Below, in pieces: positions 41,288-50,411 of a DNA stretch of 64,000 nt. Source of the stretch: Bhargavaea beijingensis (GTDB lineage Bacteria > Bacillota > Bacilli > Bacillales_A > Planococcaceae). The notes below the pieces were generated by a model. The model was not told the origin of the DNA and made no database searches. It saw only the letters and a list, made by a program, of their open reading frames with translations. The position numbers and the translations under genes are program-made. Numbering within the stretch: the stretch's first letter is position 1; every line of letters begins with the position of its first letter. Location of the stretch: the NCBI RefSeq assembly GCF_900101985.1, contig NZ_FNAR01000002.1:62001-126000 (forward strand), read 5' to 3'.

Positions 41288-42787
41288 TTATTTCCCTTGT
41301 GCGTTCCGTTCAATCCGCCAGCGCTCTTCCCTCAGCGCTTTGAGGATGCCGATCGTCATCAGGATCATCACGAAGGAGAACGGCAGTGCGGCGATGATGA
41401 TCGTGTTCTGGATGGCCTGGAGGCCGCCGACATACAAAAGCAGAATCGCAATCGCCGACTGGGCGACGCCCCAGATCAGCTTGACCTCGTTCGGAGGTGT
41501 CAGAGAGCCTTTTGTCGACTGCATGCCGAGGACAAATGTCGCCGAGTCTGCCGATGTGATGAAGAAAGAGGCGATCAGCAGAATTGCGATGACCGACAGG
41601 ACCATGGACAGCGGCAACTGGTCAAACATGTTGAACAAAACGAGCTCGGTCGGGAAGTTGCTCAGGTCCTTGCCTGAATCATGGACAAAGGCGGCCGTCG
41701 ATCCGAACGCTGCAAACCAGATCGATACGAACACCGTCGGAATGACAATCACCCCGAGCAGGAATTCACGCACCGTGCGGCCGCGCGAAATACGTGCGAT
41801 GAACATGCCGACAAACGGTGCCCAGGAAATCCACCATGCCCAATAGAAGATGGTCCAACCGTCCACAAAACTCCGATTATCTTCAACGAGCGGCGCGGTC
41901 CGGAAACTCATTTCAAGCAGGTTCACGATATACAGTCCGAACGTCTCCGTGAACAGGTTCAGGATCATCAGGGTCGGGCCGACGACGATCACGATGATCA
42001 GCAACAGGACTGCGAGCACCATATTCGTATTGGACAGGTACTTGATCCCTTTGCTGAGGCCGGACCATGCGGAGAAGATAAACAGCACGGTGACAACCGT
42101 AATGATCAGGAACTGGGACATGAATCCGATTTCCAGGCCGAACAAGTGATTCAGGCCCGCGTTAATTTGGACAGCACCGAAGCCGAGAGAAGTCGCCACA
42201 CCAAATGCAGTCGCGAAAACAGCGAGCACATCGACGACAACCCCCCAGGGACCGTTCATCTTATCACCAAAAATCGGCTTCAATGTTGACGAAATTAATC
42301 CGGGTTCGTCTTTGCGGAACTGGAAAAAGGCGAGTGACAACGCGGTAATGCCGTACATGGCCCAAATCGGCGCTCCCCAGTGCAGGTAAGAATACGTCAA
42401 GCCTTCCTTGAGGGCTGCGCCCGTACCGGGCTCTTTTGTTGCAGGATTGATTGCATAGTGAGACAGCGGTTCGGATGCGCCATAGAAGACGAGCCCGATT
42501 CCCATCCCTGCGGAAAACAGCATGGCCACCCACGTCGCCGTCGAAAAGTCGGGCCGGTCGGTGTCTTTGCCAAGACGGATTTTGCCGTATGGGCTGATGG
42601 CGATGATCAGTGAAAGAATAAGGAATGCGGCAAACAGCAGCAGATAATACCAGCCAAATGACGTAGAGACAAAAGACTGGATGTTGCTCGTGATCCGTTC
42701 GTACGTTTCCGGCGCGACGACGCCGAAGACAACGGTCAGCGCAATGATGGCGACAGTAATATAAAAGACATTTGAGACTTTCTTCAT
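41288..42787 (-). CDS. BCCT family betaine/carnitine/choline transporter, copy 1
   Basis: This 499-residue transporter has about 12 helices and the BCCT hallmarks FSAGMGIGLVFYGASEP, GAPIWAMYG and FYWAWWISWAPFVGMFIARISRGRT. It should import a quaternary ammonium compound with Na+ for osmoprotection (OpuD-like). The ATG at 42787 follows AGGGGG; the longer frame upstream lacks such a site. It is closely related to the gene at 42955. Confidence 0.9.
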   Translation of the reverse strand: MKKVSNVFYITVAIIALTVVFGVVAPETYERITSNIQSFVSTSFGWYYLLLFAAFLILSLIIAISPYGKIRLGKDTDRPDFSTATWVAMLFSAGMGIGLVFYGASEPLSHYAINPATKEPGTGAALKEGLTYSYLHWGAPIWAMYGITALSLAFFQFRKDEPGLISSTLKPIFGDKMNGPWGVVVDVLAVFATAFGVATSLGFGAVQINAGLNHLFGLEIGFMSQFLIITVVTVLFIFSAWSGLSKGIKYLSNTNMVLAVLLLIIVIVVGPTLMILNLFTETFGLYIVNLLEMSFRTAPLVEDNRSFVDGWTIFYWAWWISWAPFVGMFIARISRGRTVREFLLGVIVIPTVFVSIWFAAFGSTAAFVHDSGKDLSNFPTELVLFNMFDQLPLSMVLSVIAILLIASFFITSADSATFVLGMQSTKGSLTPPNEVKLIWGVAQSAIAILLLYVGGLQAIQNTIIIAALPFSFVMILMTIGILKALREERWRIERNAQGK

Positions 42788-42904
42788 AATTCCCCCTGTG
42801 AATAATATGGCCTGACATACAGCTTTCCACCATACCAGACTTTCAAACCAAACGCAAAGCGGATTGTTTGAATTTTTCCTCCAGGACCCGGAAAAATCGC
42901 CTGA

Positions 42905-42952
42905 AATCAAAAAGCTGCCCGCTTCCCGGAAACAGGAATGCAGGCAGTCGTC
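42905..42952 (-). terminator. Terminator between the two BCCT genes
   Basis: On the minus strand, CTGCCTGC pairs with GCGGGCAG, with an inner CCTG/CGGG part, followed by CTTTTTG. It separates the tandem paralogues into two transcripts. Confidence 0.75.
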
Positions 42953-42954
42953 TT

Positions 42955-44469
42955 TTATTTGTTACGGGTGATCTTTCCTTTTGCAAGTTCTTCCATTCGG
43001 TGGCGTTCCTGTTTCAGCGCCTTGAACGTACTGTACGTCATCAGGATCAGAATGATCGAAAACGGCAGCGCGGCGATGATGATGGTGTTCTGGATCGCCT
43101 GCAGCCCGCCGACGTACAGAAGAAGGGCGGCGATGCCGGATTGGGTAATGCCCCAGATCAGCTTGACCTGGTTCGGAGGCGTCAGGGAGCCGTTGGTCGA
43201 CTGGATGCCGAGGACAAATGTCGCCGAATCCGCGGATGTGATAAAGAACGAAGCGATCAGAAGGATGGCGATGCCGGATAAAATGATCGACAGCGGAAGA
43301 TGTTCAAACACATTAAACAGAACAAGTTCCGATGCAAGCCCGCTCAGATCCATGGCCGTATCCTGGACATGGGCAGCCGTCGTGCCGAAGGAGGCAAACC
43401 AGAAAGTGGAGAACAGCGTCGGGACGAAAATAACGACAAGCAGGAATTCGCGGATGGTGCGCCCGCGTGAGATCCGTGCGATAAACATGCCGACAAATGG
43501 CGCCCAGGAGATCCACCATGCCCAGTAGAAAATCGTCCAGCCTTCAACAAAGCTTCGGTTGTCTCCGGAAAGCGGGGCGGAGCGGAAACTCAGCTGGATC
43601 AGATTCTGGAAATGAGTGCCGAGTGTATCGGTGAAGAGGTTTAAAATCATAAGGGTCGGACCGACAATGACCACGAAAATCAGGAGAAGCACGGCAAGGA
43701 CCATATTCGTGTTCGACAGGTATTTGATGCCTTTGCTGAGGCCCGTCCAAGCAGAAATCATGAACAGCACGGTCACGACGGAGATAATCGCAAACTGCGC
43801 GGCAAAGCCGACTTCCACCCCGAACAGGTGATTCAGCCCCCCGTTAATTTGTACAGCACCGAAGCCGAGGGACGAGGCGACACCGAACGCAGTTGCAAAA
43901 ACAGCGAGGACGTCGACAGCGATTCCCAATGGGCCGTTCATCTTGTCGCCAAAGATCGGCTTCATTGTTGCAGAAATTAATCCGGGTTCATTTTTGCGGA
44001 ATTGGAAAAAGGCGAGCGCGAGTGCGGTGAGGCCATACATAGCCCAAGGCGGGACGCCCCAGTGAAGGTAGGTCGACACCAGGCTGTCTTTAAGCGCGGC
44101 TTCCGTGCCGGGTTCTTCTGTGGGCGGATTCACCACATAATGAGTCAGCGGTTCGGCTGCCCCGTAGAAAACCAGCCCGATCCCCATGCCTGCGGAAAAC
44201 AGCATCGCGACCCAAGTGACTGTCGAGAAATCAGGCCGGTCGGTATCTTTGCCGAGCCGGATCCTGCCGTACGGACTCAGCGCGATGATCAGCGAGACAA
44301 GTACGAATGCCGCCATGATCAGCAGGTAGTACCAGCCGAAATTCGTGAGGATAAAGGACTGGATGTTTTCGGTGACCGTTTCGTATTGTTCGGGCACGAT
44401 AACTCCGAACAGGACGGCCATGGTAATCAGTGCGAGTGTGATGTAAAAGACGTTTGTGACTTTTTTCAT
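42955..44469 (-). CDS. BCCT family betaine/carnitine/choline transporter, copy 2
   Basis: This 504-residue paralogue of the neighbouring transporter has the same signature segments (FSAGMGIGLVFYGAAEP, FYWAWWISWAPFVGMF). The C-terminal tail is longer and charged (QERHRMEELAKGKITRNK). C-terminal tails can sense osmotic strength in this family. The ATG at 44469 follows AAGGGGGA. The pair probably arose by tandem duplication and may differ in substrate or regulation. Confidence 0.9.
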   Translation of the reverse strand: MKKVTNVFYITLALITMAVLFGVIVPEQYETVTENIQSFILTNFGWYYLLIMAAFVLVSLIIALSPYGRIRLGKDTDRPDFSTVTWVAMLFSAGMGIGLVFYGAAEPLTHYVVNPPTEEPGTEAALKDSLVSTYLHWGVPPWAMYGLTALALAFFQFRKNEPGLISATMKPIFGDKMNGPLGIAVDVLAVFATAFGVASSLGFGAVQINGGLNHLFGVEVGFAAQFAIISVVTVLFMISAWTGLSKGIKYLSNTNMVLAVLLLIFVVIVGPTLMILNLFTDTLGTHFQNLIQLSFRSAPLSGDNRSFVEGWTIFYWAWWISWAPFVGMFIARISRGRTIREFLLVVIFVPTLFSTFWFASFGTTAAHVQDTAMDLSGLASELVLFNVFEHLPLSIILSGIAILLIASFFITSADSATFVLGIQSTNGSLTPPNQVKLIWGITQSGIAALLLYVGGLQAIQNTIIIAALPFSIILILMTYSTFKALKQERHRMEELAKGKITRNK

Positions 44470-44627
44470 GGTTCCCCCTTAAAAATTGCGTTTTGGTATG
44501 GATACAGTTACCCACCCTAACAAAACAGGAAACCGATTGCAAATAAGCTCTGGACAAAAAGAGACGCCGGGCGCTCTCCCGATTGTGTTATAGTCAAATC
44601 AAAATAATGGAACAGGGAGGAGTCAAA

Positions 44628-45539
44628 ATGAATTTACTGCCGTTTATCAGTGTGCTGATCGGCGCCATTTTGTGGGGGACGACGGGGACGGCACAATCCT
44701 ACCTTCCCGAGAGCGTCAATCCGCTGACGGTCGGCGCGCTCCGGCTTGCCGGCGGCGGATTGATCCTCCTGTTCGTTGCGGTTGTCCTGCGCCAGGTGAA
44801 TTTCGGAGAGTGGCCGTGGCGGGCGACTTTGATCGCGGCTGTCGCGATGGCGCTGTTCCAGCCGTTTTTCTTCGGATCTGTCCGACTGACGGGCGTTGCG
44901 GTCGGCACGGTCACCGGCATCGGCAGTGCGCCTGTTTTTGCCGGGCTCATCGAATGGGTGGTCCTGAAGCGCAGGCCGACCAAGAGGTGGGCGATGGCCA
45001 CGGTGCTAGCGGTTGCCGGATGTGCGCTCCTGCTTTTGACAGGCGACAGCCTCATGGTCAATCCTGCCGGTGTCCTGCTTGCGCTGGGGGCGGGGCTGAC
45101 GTTCGCCGCTTATTCCATGACCAGCAAGATCGTGCTGGAGTTTGCGAAGCCTGCCGCGTCGGTCGGGGTCATCTTCACGATTAGTGCATTGCTCCTGTCG
45201 CCGTTTTTCTTCATTTATCCGATGGATGGCTTAAAGTCCCAGGAAGGCATTTCGGTCATCGTCTACATCGCGATCGCCGCGACCGCGGTCGCCTATCTGC
45301 TTTTTTCATCCGGCCTGAAGGAGATCCCGGCGGCCACCGCCGTCACGCTGTCGCTCGCAGAGCCGCTTACCGCGGCGATTCTCGGCGTCGCCATCGTCGG
45401 AGAGGAACTGAACTTTTTCGCCTGGATGGGCGTCGGACTGCTTTTGGCGGGACTTGTGGTCCTGACTTTCGGCAGGCGCGGTGCCGATGAGACGAAAGCG
45501 CCGTACTTCCGGAAGCGGATCCGGGAAGAGAAAGAATAA
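44628..45539 (+). CDS. EamA/DMT family transporter
   Basis: This 303-residue protein has ten predicted helices in two EamA repeats (first GAILWGTTGTAQSYLP; second starting near residue 150 with GAGLTFAAYSM). DMT exporters move amino acids or other small metabolites. The ATG at 44628 follows GGGAGGAG. A single gene with its own terminator; no substrate can be named. Confidence 0.85.
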   Translation: MNLLPFISVLIGAILWGTTGTAQSYLPESVNPLTVGALRLAGGGLILLFVAVVLRQVNFGEWPWRATLIAAVAMALFQPFFFGSVRLTGVAVGTVTGIGSAPVFAGLIEWVVLKRRPTKRWAMATVLAVAGCALLLLTGDSLMVNPAGVLLALGAGLTFAAYSMTSKIVLEFAKPAASVGVIFTISALLLSPFFFIYPMDGLKSQEGISVIVYIAIAATAVAYLLFSSGLKEIPAATAVTLSLAEPLTAAILGVAIVGEELNFFAWMGVGLLLAGLVVLTFGRRGADETKAPYFRKRIREEKE

Positions 45540-45545
45540 GTCATC

Positions 45546-45582
45546 AAAACGGGCAGCCGTCATGGACGGCCGCCCGTTTTCA
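45546..45582. terminator. Terminator after the EamA gene
   Basis: AAAACGGGC-AGCCGT pairs with ACGGC-C-GCCCGTTTT. The convergent small gene ends at 45580, inside its 3' arm. Confidence 0.85.
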
Positions 45583-45741
45583 GCGTTCTTCTTTTTTGTT
45601 TCCGCGGGGCTTCTGCTTTTTCGCGGCATCATTTTGTCCGATCACCCCCATGTCATCGATGCTGAGGTCATAGCCGTAGCCGAATTCCTCGCGGTTTAAC
45701 GTGCTGCCGGGTTTGTTTTGTTGCTTCTTGTTTTTTCCCAT
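45580..45741 (-). CDS. Small basic hypothetical protein
   Basis: This 53-residue hydrophilic protein is rich in Lys, Asn and Gln at both ends (MGKNKKQQNK; KKQKPRGNKKEER), with a central EEFGYGYDLS. The ATG at 45741 follows a good GGAGG site, which supports it over the much longer frame it sits in. The character resembles small Bacillales proteins of unknown function, some spore-associated; I do not recognise a named family. Confidence 0.6.
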   Translation of the reverse strand: MGKNKKQQNKPGSTLNREEFGYGYDLSIDDMGVIGQNDAAKKQKPRGNKKEER

Positions 45742-45909
45742 GATGCACCTCCATTCCCAGAGTGCCCGAGGATAGAGCGCTTCATACACCAGGCCAGCCC
45801 GGCAATGACCGGCTCCGCTTTTCTTCCTTAAGAAAATCTTCATCTTTCCCCTTCTAATTTCTTCAGTTTTCCGCGGTACAATGAAATCAACGAGAAAGGG
45901 GCGCTCCAA

Positions 45910-46599
45910 ATGCGGTACACAGTGCTCGTCGTCGACGATGACAAAGAGATCCGGGACGGCATCGAAATCTATCTGAAAAATGAAGGCTATGGCGTGCTGA
46001 AGGCGGGAGACGGGCGGGAAGCGCTCCGCCTGCTGGAGGACAACGAGGTGCACCTGATCATCCTCGACATCATGATGCCGGAAATGGACGGCATTCAGGC
46101 CACGTTCCGCATCCGGGATTCGCGGAACATCCCGATCATCATGCTGAGCGCGAAGTCCGAGGAGACCGACAAGATCCACGGGCTGTCGGTCGGGGCCGAC
46201 GATTATGTGACGAAGCCGTTCCATCCGATGGAACTGATGGCGCGCGTGAAGTCGCAGCTCCGGAGGTACGTCCGGCTCGGCACGTATGCGGATACGGGCG
46301 GCGAAATCCGTGTGGGCGGGCTGACGCTGAATCCCGATTCCAAGGAACTGCTTGTGGACGGCGAGCCGGCAAGGCTGACGCCGACGGAATACCGGATCAC
46401 CGAGCTGCTCATGCAGAACGCGGGCCGTGTGTTTTCGATCAATGACATTTATGAGCGGGTGTGGAACGAAGAGGCCTACAATGCCGACAACATCGTTGCC
46501 GTCCACATCCGGAAAATCCGCGAGAAGATCGAGGCGGATCCGAAAAATCCAAGATACTTGAAGGTGGTGTGGGGCATTGGCTACAAAATCGAAAAGTGA
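45910..46599 (+). CDS. OmpR-family response regulator
   Basis: This 229-residue protein has a receiver domain with phospho-acceptor Asp53 (ILDIMMPEMDG), YVTKPF near residue 102, and a winged-helix DNA-binding domain (LTPTEYRITELLM, VHIRKIREKIE, VWGIGYKIEK). The overall pattern resembles VanR-like regulators. It is followed by a small membrane ORF and a large histidine kinase on the same strand. The regulated process is unknown. Confidence 0.92.
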   Translation: MRYTVLVVDDDKEIRDGIEIYLKNEGYGVLKAGDGREALRLLEDNEVHLIILDIMMPEMDGIQATFRIRDSRNIPIIMLSAKSEETDKIHGLSVGADDYVTKPFHPMELMARVKSQLRRYVRLGTYADTGGEIRVGGLTLNPDSKELLVDGEPARLTPTEYRITELLMQNAGRVFSINDIYERVWNEEAYNADNIVAVHIRKIREKIEADPKNPRYLKVVWGIGYKIEK

Positions 46600-46750
46600 T
46601 ATTTGGCTGTCGCTGATCGCGCTGGCGATCGCGGCCGCGAGTCTCATCTATTGCTCGGGCTTTATCGGGGAGTTTTTCGACAGCCGGGGCGTGGATGCGT
46701 CAAAGACGATTGCCCGGTTGCGTGATGTGCTGAAAGGAAGTGCCCTCTGA
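46577..46750 (+). CDS. Candidate 57-residue membrane peptide between regulator and kinase
   Basis: An ORF starting at TTG 46577 overlaps the end of the response regulator gene. It stops in a TGATG overlap with the kinase start at 46750. The peptide has one hydrophobic helix (about 10-28; WLSLIALAIAAASLIY), then a charged tail (RGVDASKTIARLRDVLKGSAL). Coding-like G/C third positions and tight coupling support it; the TTG start and weak ribosome site (AAGGTGG) argue for caution. It may be an accessory to the kinase. Confidence 0.5.
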   Translation: MATKSKSDIWLSLIALAIAAASLIYCSGFIGEFFDSRGVDASKTIARLRDVLKGSAL

Positions 46751-48987
46751 TGCCCAAGCATAAGTGGACTCAGGCCGTCTGGCTGTTTCTGGCCGCGTTT
46801 GTCCTGTTTTCCGTGATGGTGCTGATCGAGGCGGGACCGCGGATTATCGGGAAAACATACACCGAGTCGGAGGATTTCCGCGGCAGCATGGATTTCTTCT
46901 ACAACCAGATCGGGCCGTATATCCTGAATCCGGTGGACCCCGAAGAAGCGAAGAAAACCATCGGGGTGACGGAAGAAGAATTGGATGATCACAGGTACCG
47001 TTACGGGAACCTGGAAGATCAGTTGGCGTCGATCAGGGACCAGTATGAGGGCCGGATCGGGGCGGCGGAAGATGCCGGGGAAAAAAAGGAACTCACGGCG
47101 GAGCGTGATGAGAAACTGGAGGACATCCGCCAGAATTTCCTGGACGATGACCATGTCGCGGAAAAGGTCCGTGCCGAGAAGGGCCGGGCAATTGACGAGT
47201 ATATGAAAGCACTCGGTGAAAACCGGCCGTCATTCGAGCACCAGGTTCGTCATGTTTACTATGAGCTGACCGACACGGCAACCGGGAAAACCTATACGAA
47301 CGGCAATATCCGGGAAAAGGCGGCCTACAAGCGGGAGTTCAATGAGAAAAACGGCTATCTCCGGGCTTCACAGATAACGGGGGACCTGGACTATACAGGC
47401 GAGGCCGACAGCCTGATTCCGGATGAAGTAAAAACCTTCGAAGGGACGGTGATCGTCCCGCAGTCGGTATTAAGTGATGCCGCGGATCGGGGGATGGCAG
47501 ATGCGGTTTACCTGAATGATGACCAGCTTATCTGGGGGTACGCCGTCTTCAAAGCGGAACAGCGGGCGTACATGGGCGTCTGGCTGGCCGGCATCCTGGC
47601 ATTGGCGCTGATGCTGACAGTGTTCCGGCTTCAGCCTTCTGTCTGGACAGGGAGCACACTGTCACTGAAACTGGAGCGGTTCCCGATTGATGGGGTGACG
47701 GCTGCTGCTGCGGTGGCGTCGCTGATCGCACTTGCGTTTGCGGAATATATGAAGGAAACCTTCATGAATTTCGTCCACCATACCGGAAGTTTCCTGTACT
47801 CGGAACTGACCGTGAACGCCGCATTCTTTATGGCGGCTCTCGGGGTGGCCGTGTTCCTGATCCTCCACGTCGTCCGCCGGTTTACGGACAGCGGGCGGAT
47901 CGGGCAGGACCTGGAACGTGCTTATATCCGGAGGGCGGCGGATGATCTGCGGGCATTTTTCCTGAACAGGAAGCTCGGAACGCAGGTGCTTTTCCTGCTC
48001 ATCGTCGTGTTCCTTGCCGGGCTTGGGTTCGGGGGAGTCGTTTTATCGGTGCTTTCCGGGTTCGGCGGAGAGGCGTTGGTTCTCGGCGTCATCTGGCTGT
48101 TCCTCTTCTTCACGGTCGCCTTGCCGGTGCTGCTGTTGATGGCACGGCGGACTGGCTACTTGAACCGGATCATCGATGCCACCGGCCGGATGGCGGCGGG
48201 CCGCTTCACCGAGGAGGTTCCGGTCAGGGGGACCAGTGTGTTCGCGAAGCACGCTTCAGACCTGAACCGGCTCCGGGAAGGCGTCCGGCTTTCAATGTCC
48301 GAACAGGCCCGCAGCGAGCGGCTGAAGACGGAACTCATCACCAACGTCAGCCACGACCTGCGCACCCCGCTGACATCGATCATCACCTATACGGATTTGC
48401 TGAAGAAACCGGGTTTGACGGAAGAGGAGCGCGCAGAATACGTGGATGTCCTCGACCGCAAATCGCAGCGGCTGAAAACGCTCATCGACGACTTGTTCGA
48501 CGTCTCCAAAATGGCGACCGGCAACGTTGAGCTGAACCGGCAGCGGGTCGACCTCGGGGAACTCGTCCGGCAGGCGATCGCCGAACACGGTGAGGAAATC
48601 GCCGCGTCCCCGCTCGACTTCCGCATCAGCATCGCCGACGGCGCGCTCCCGGCCTCGGTCGACGGCCAAAAGTGGTGGCGCGTCATCGACAACCTCATCC
48701 AGAACGCACTCAAGTACGCGATGCCGGGCACACGGGTGTATGTCTCACTGGATGAGGCCGAAGAAGGCATCCGCTTCACCATCAAAAACGTCTCGAAATA
48801 CGAACTGGGTGACAATGCGGATGAGCTGTTCGAACGCTTCAAGCGCGGAGATGCCTCCCGCCATACCGAAGGCTCCGGCCTCGGCCTCGCCATCGCCCAG
48901 TCGATCGTCGACCTGCACGGCGGCCGGATGACCATTGATTTGGACGGGGATCTGTTCAAGGTGACCGTTGAGGTGCCGCGCGCGTGA
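46750..48987 (+). CDS. Large membrane sensor histidine kinase
   Basis: This 745-residue kinase has an N-terminal helix (about 8-28) and an extracellular domain of about 240 residues with a helical Glu/Lys-rich part. Several further membrane helices follow between about 275 and 465, with a HAMP-like stretch after them. The H-box VSHDLRTPLTSI has His535, then the ATP-binding boxes NLIQNALKYA and GSGLGLAIAQ. It pairs with the regulator at 45910. The large extracellular part suggests sensing of an envelope or peptide signal, but no known sensor domain is recognised. Confidence 0.9.
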   Translation: MPKHKWTQAVWLFLAAFVLFSVMVLIEAGPRIIGKTYTESEDFRGSMDFFYNQIGPYILNPVDPEEAKKTIGVTEEELDDHRYRYGNLEDQLASIRDQYEGRIGAAEDAGEKKELTAERDEKLEDIRQNFLDDDHVAEKVRAEKGRAIDEYMKALGENRPSFEHQVRHVYYELTDTATGKTYTNGNIREKAAYKREFNEKNGYLRASQITGDLDYTGEADSLIPDEVKTFEGTVIVPQSVLSDAADRGMADAVYLNDDQLIWGYAVFKAEQRAYMGVWLAGILALALMLTVFRLQPSVWTGSTLSLKLERFPIDGVTAAAAVASLIALAFAEYMKETFMNFVHHTGSFLYSELTVNAAFFMAALGVAVFLILHVVRRFTDSGRIGQDLERAYIRRAADDLRAFFLNRKLGTQVLFLLIVVFLAGLGFGGVVLSVLSGFGGEALVLGVIWLFLFFTVALPVLLLMARRTGYLNRIIDATGRMAAGRFTEEVPVRGTSVFAKHASDLNRLREGVRLSMSEQARSERLKTELITNVSHDLRTPLTSIITYTDLLKKPGLTEEERAEYVDVLDRKSQRLKTLIDDLFDVSKMATGNVELNRQRVDLGELVRQAIAEHGEEIAASPLDFRISIADGALPASVDGQKWWRVIDNLIQNALKYAMPGTRVYVSLDEAEEGIRFTIKNVSKYELGDNADELFERFKRGDASRHTEGSGLGLAIAQSIVDLHGGRMTIDLDGDLFKVTVEVPRA

Positions 48988-49004
48988 AAAAAGGATGCGT
49001 TGGA

Positions 49005-49085
49005 GGTGAGTGCTTCCAAAGGGGGCGTGAGTGCATCCAAAGTGGAGCCCGGCGCCTCGAAATCAGAAGTGAGTGCATCAGACGA
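49005..49085. repeat. Degenerate GTGAGTGC(A)TCCAAA repeats
   Basis: Three imperfect copies of GGTGAGTGCnTCCAAA or GTGAGTGCATC occur about 22-50 bp apart downstream of the kinase. The arrangement resembles the repeats at 27060 in style but not in sequence. Confidence 0.5.
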
Positions 49086-49097
49086 GCGCCCATCACT

Positions 49098-49135
49098 TAA
49101 AATGGAGCCCCCGCAAATTGCGGGGGCTCCATTTT
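49098..49135. terminator. Terminator between kinase and CPBP protease genes
   Basis: AAATGGAGCCCCCGCAA pairs perfectly with TTGCGGGGGCTCCATTTT. It lies between convergent genes. Confidence 0.9.
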
Positions 49136-49152
49136 CGGTCGGCTGACAGGCG

Positions 49153-49800
49153 TTATCCGTAGATCATCATGGCTCCGATAATGAGAATTGCGAGGTCGGC
49201 GGCCATATGGATGATCCAGGAAGGCAGGATCGTGCCGTCCCGGCCGTTCACCAGCTGGAAAATCACTCCGCCTGCCCACAGACCGGCAACGGCCAGCAGC
49301 AGGATCGGCAAATCAAACCAGGGCAGGAAGATTGCGATGTGGTAAACCGCGAACAGGAGCGGCGGAATAGTGAGGCCGAGTCGCGGGTACCCCCTGAACT
49401 GCGCGGGGAGTACGCCCCGGAAAAAGAATTCCTCGAGCAGGGAGTTTCCGAACAGGATATAAAGCGCGATAAACGGATAAACCCCGCCCGTCACGCCGAC
49501 GCGCCCGGCAAGATCTTCGGTGAGCGCTTCCGCATCGATCCAGCCGCTGAGCAGAAAATACGCGGAGAACAGAGCCGCCATCACGCCCGCTCCCGTCCAG
49601 AGGGCAATCCGGATCCGCCGGGAAACGGTTTGCCTGAAAGCCATGAACCGCCGCACTTCTCCACGGAAGACAAAGAGGGGGACGGCGAGGAAAAGAACAA
49701 TCTTCGCGAGCGTTTTCCATCCGTATGAAACCGCGAGCCCCTGCTCGACCCAGAGCAACACGGCAATACCCGTCAGCGCAATGAACAGCCCCCGCTTCAT
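49153..49800 (-). CDS. CPBP family intramembrane metalloprotease
   Basis: This 215-residue protein with about six to seven helices has the CPBP (Abi) motifs LLEEFFFRG (Glu-Glu and Arg) and a later FAVYHIAIF histidine. Family members are CAAX-protease-like membrane enzymes, some linked to bacteriocin self-immunity. The ATG at 49800 follows GAAGGAGG; the ATG at 49818 overlaps that site. No bacteriocin genes are adjacent. Confidence 0.85.
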   Translation of the reverse strand: MKRGLFIALTGIAVLLWVEQGLAVSYGWKTLAKIVLFLAVPLFVFRGEVRRFMAFRQTVSRRIRIALWTGAGVMAALFSAYFLLSGWIDAEALTEDLAGRVGVTGGVYPFIALYILFGNSLLEEFFFRGVLPAQFRGYPRLGLTIPPLLFAVYHIAIFLPWFDLPILLLAVAGLWAGGVIFQLVNGRDGTILPSWIIHMAADLAILIIGAMMIYG

Positions 49801-49865
49801 CAAGCCCGCCTCCTTCAATGTTTTCCAATAGGACGGGATGCGGCAAAAGGAGTTGCGGAAAAGAC

Positions 49866-49906
49866 GAAAAAGAGCTTCCGGAACGATTCCGGAAGCTCTT
49901 TTTCTT
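49866..49906. terminator. Terminator after the hypothetical membrane protein
   Basis: AAAAGAGCTTCCGGAA pairs with TTCCGGAAGCTCTTTTT around CGA, followed by CTT. On the minus strand it ends the two-gene unit beginning at 50806. Confidence 0.9.
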
Positions 49907-50411
49907 ACAAAGCGGACTGAAGCAGGGCGGGAAAATCACCGGGCAGCTCCTTCAGATAGACGATGAACATAAAAAAGAGCCAGACAAGAGCGGGGATGGC
50001 GAGACTCTTGAGGGCTGCCTGCCATCCGGGGGCGGGCCGTTTCCTGAGCAGCCGGTCTGCGGCGAAGCCGAGAAGTGCCGCCGGAACGCCATAAACGAGC
50101 GCGACGAGTCCGGCCGCGGCATGCAGCACGCCGGAAATCACCGGCTCAGCGGCAGGCTTCTCCAACCGGCTTGCCAGACGCTTGGCAAGAAAGTCCGCAA
50201 GCAACGAAGCCGGCACACCGAATAAAAGAATGACCGGAAAGCTGTACATCAGATAGACCGGGACGATCAGCGTAAAGGCATTCAGGAAGCCGCCGGGCGT
50301 TGTTCCGCCGAACGGGTCCGGAACGATGAGGCCGAGCAGAACGGCAAAAACAGCGCCTGCCAAGGAAGCGGCGGTGATTTTCCTGCGGAGCGGCCCGCCA
50401 ACGGCCATCAT
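49905..50411 (-). CDS. Hypothetical membrane protein
   Basis: This 168-residue protein has about four hydrophobic segments (roughly 12-30, 44-70, 93-118 and 136-152) and a basic loop between the second and third. I recognise no family motif. It begins in an ATGA overlap with the upstream lipoprotein gene, so the two are co-translated and may work together in the envelope. Confidence 0.7.
   Translation of the reverse strand: MMAVGGPLRRKITAASLAGAVFAVLLGLIVPDPFGGTTPGGFLNAFTLIVPVYLMYSFPVILLFGVPASLLADFLAKRLASRLEKPAAEPVISGVLHAAAGLVALVYGVPAALLGFAADRLLRKRPAPGWQAALKSLAIPALVWLFFMFIVYLKELPGDFPALLQSAL

Noticed and set aside
46648-47154. 168-residue minus-strand frame opposite the histidine kinase start
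   Set aside because: It lies in a gene with clear kinase features and has no domain or ribosome site.
45910-48987. VanRS partner for the orphan vanY
   Set aside because: The regulator resembles VanR, but the kinase is a 745-residue multi-helix protein unlike VanS and the locus is over 40 kb from vanY, with no linking evidence.
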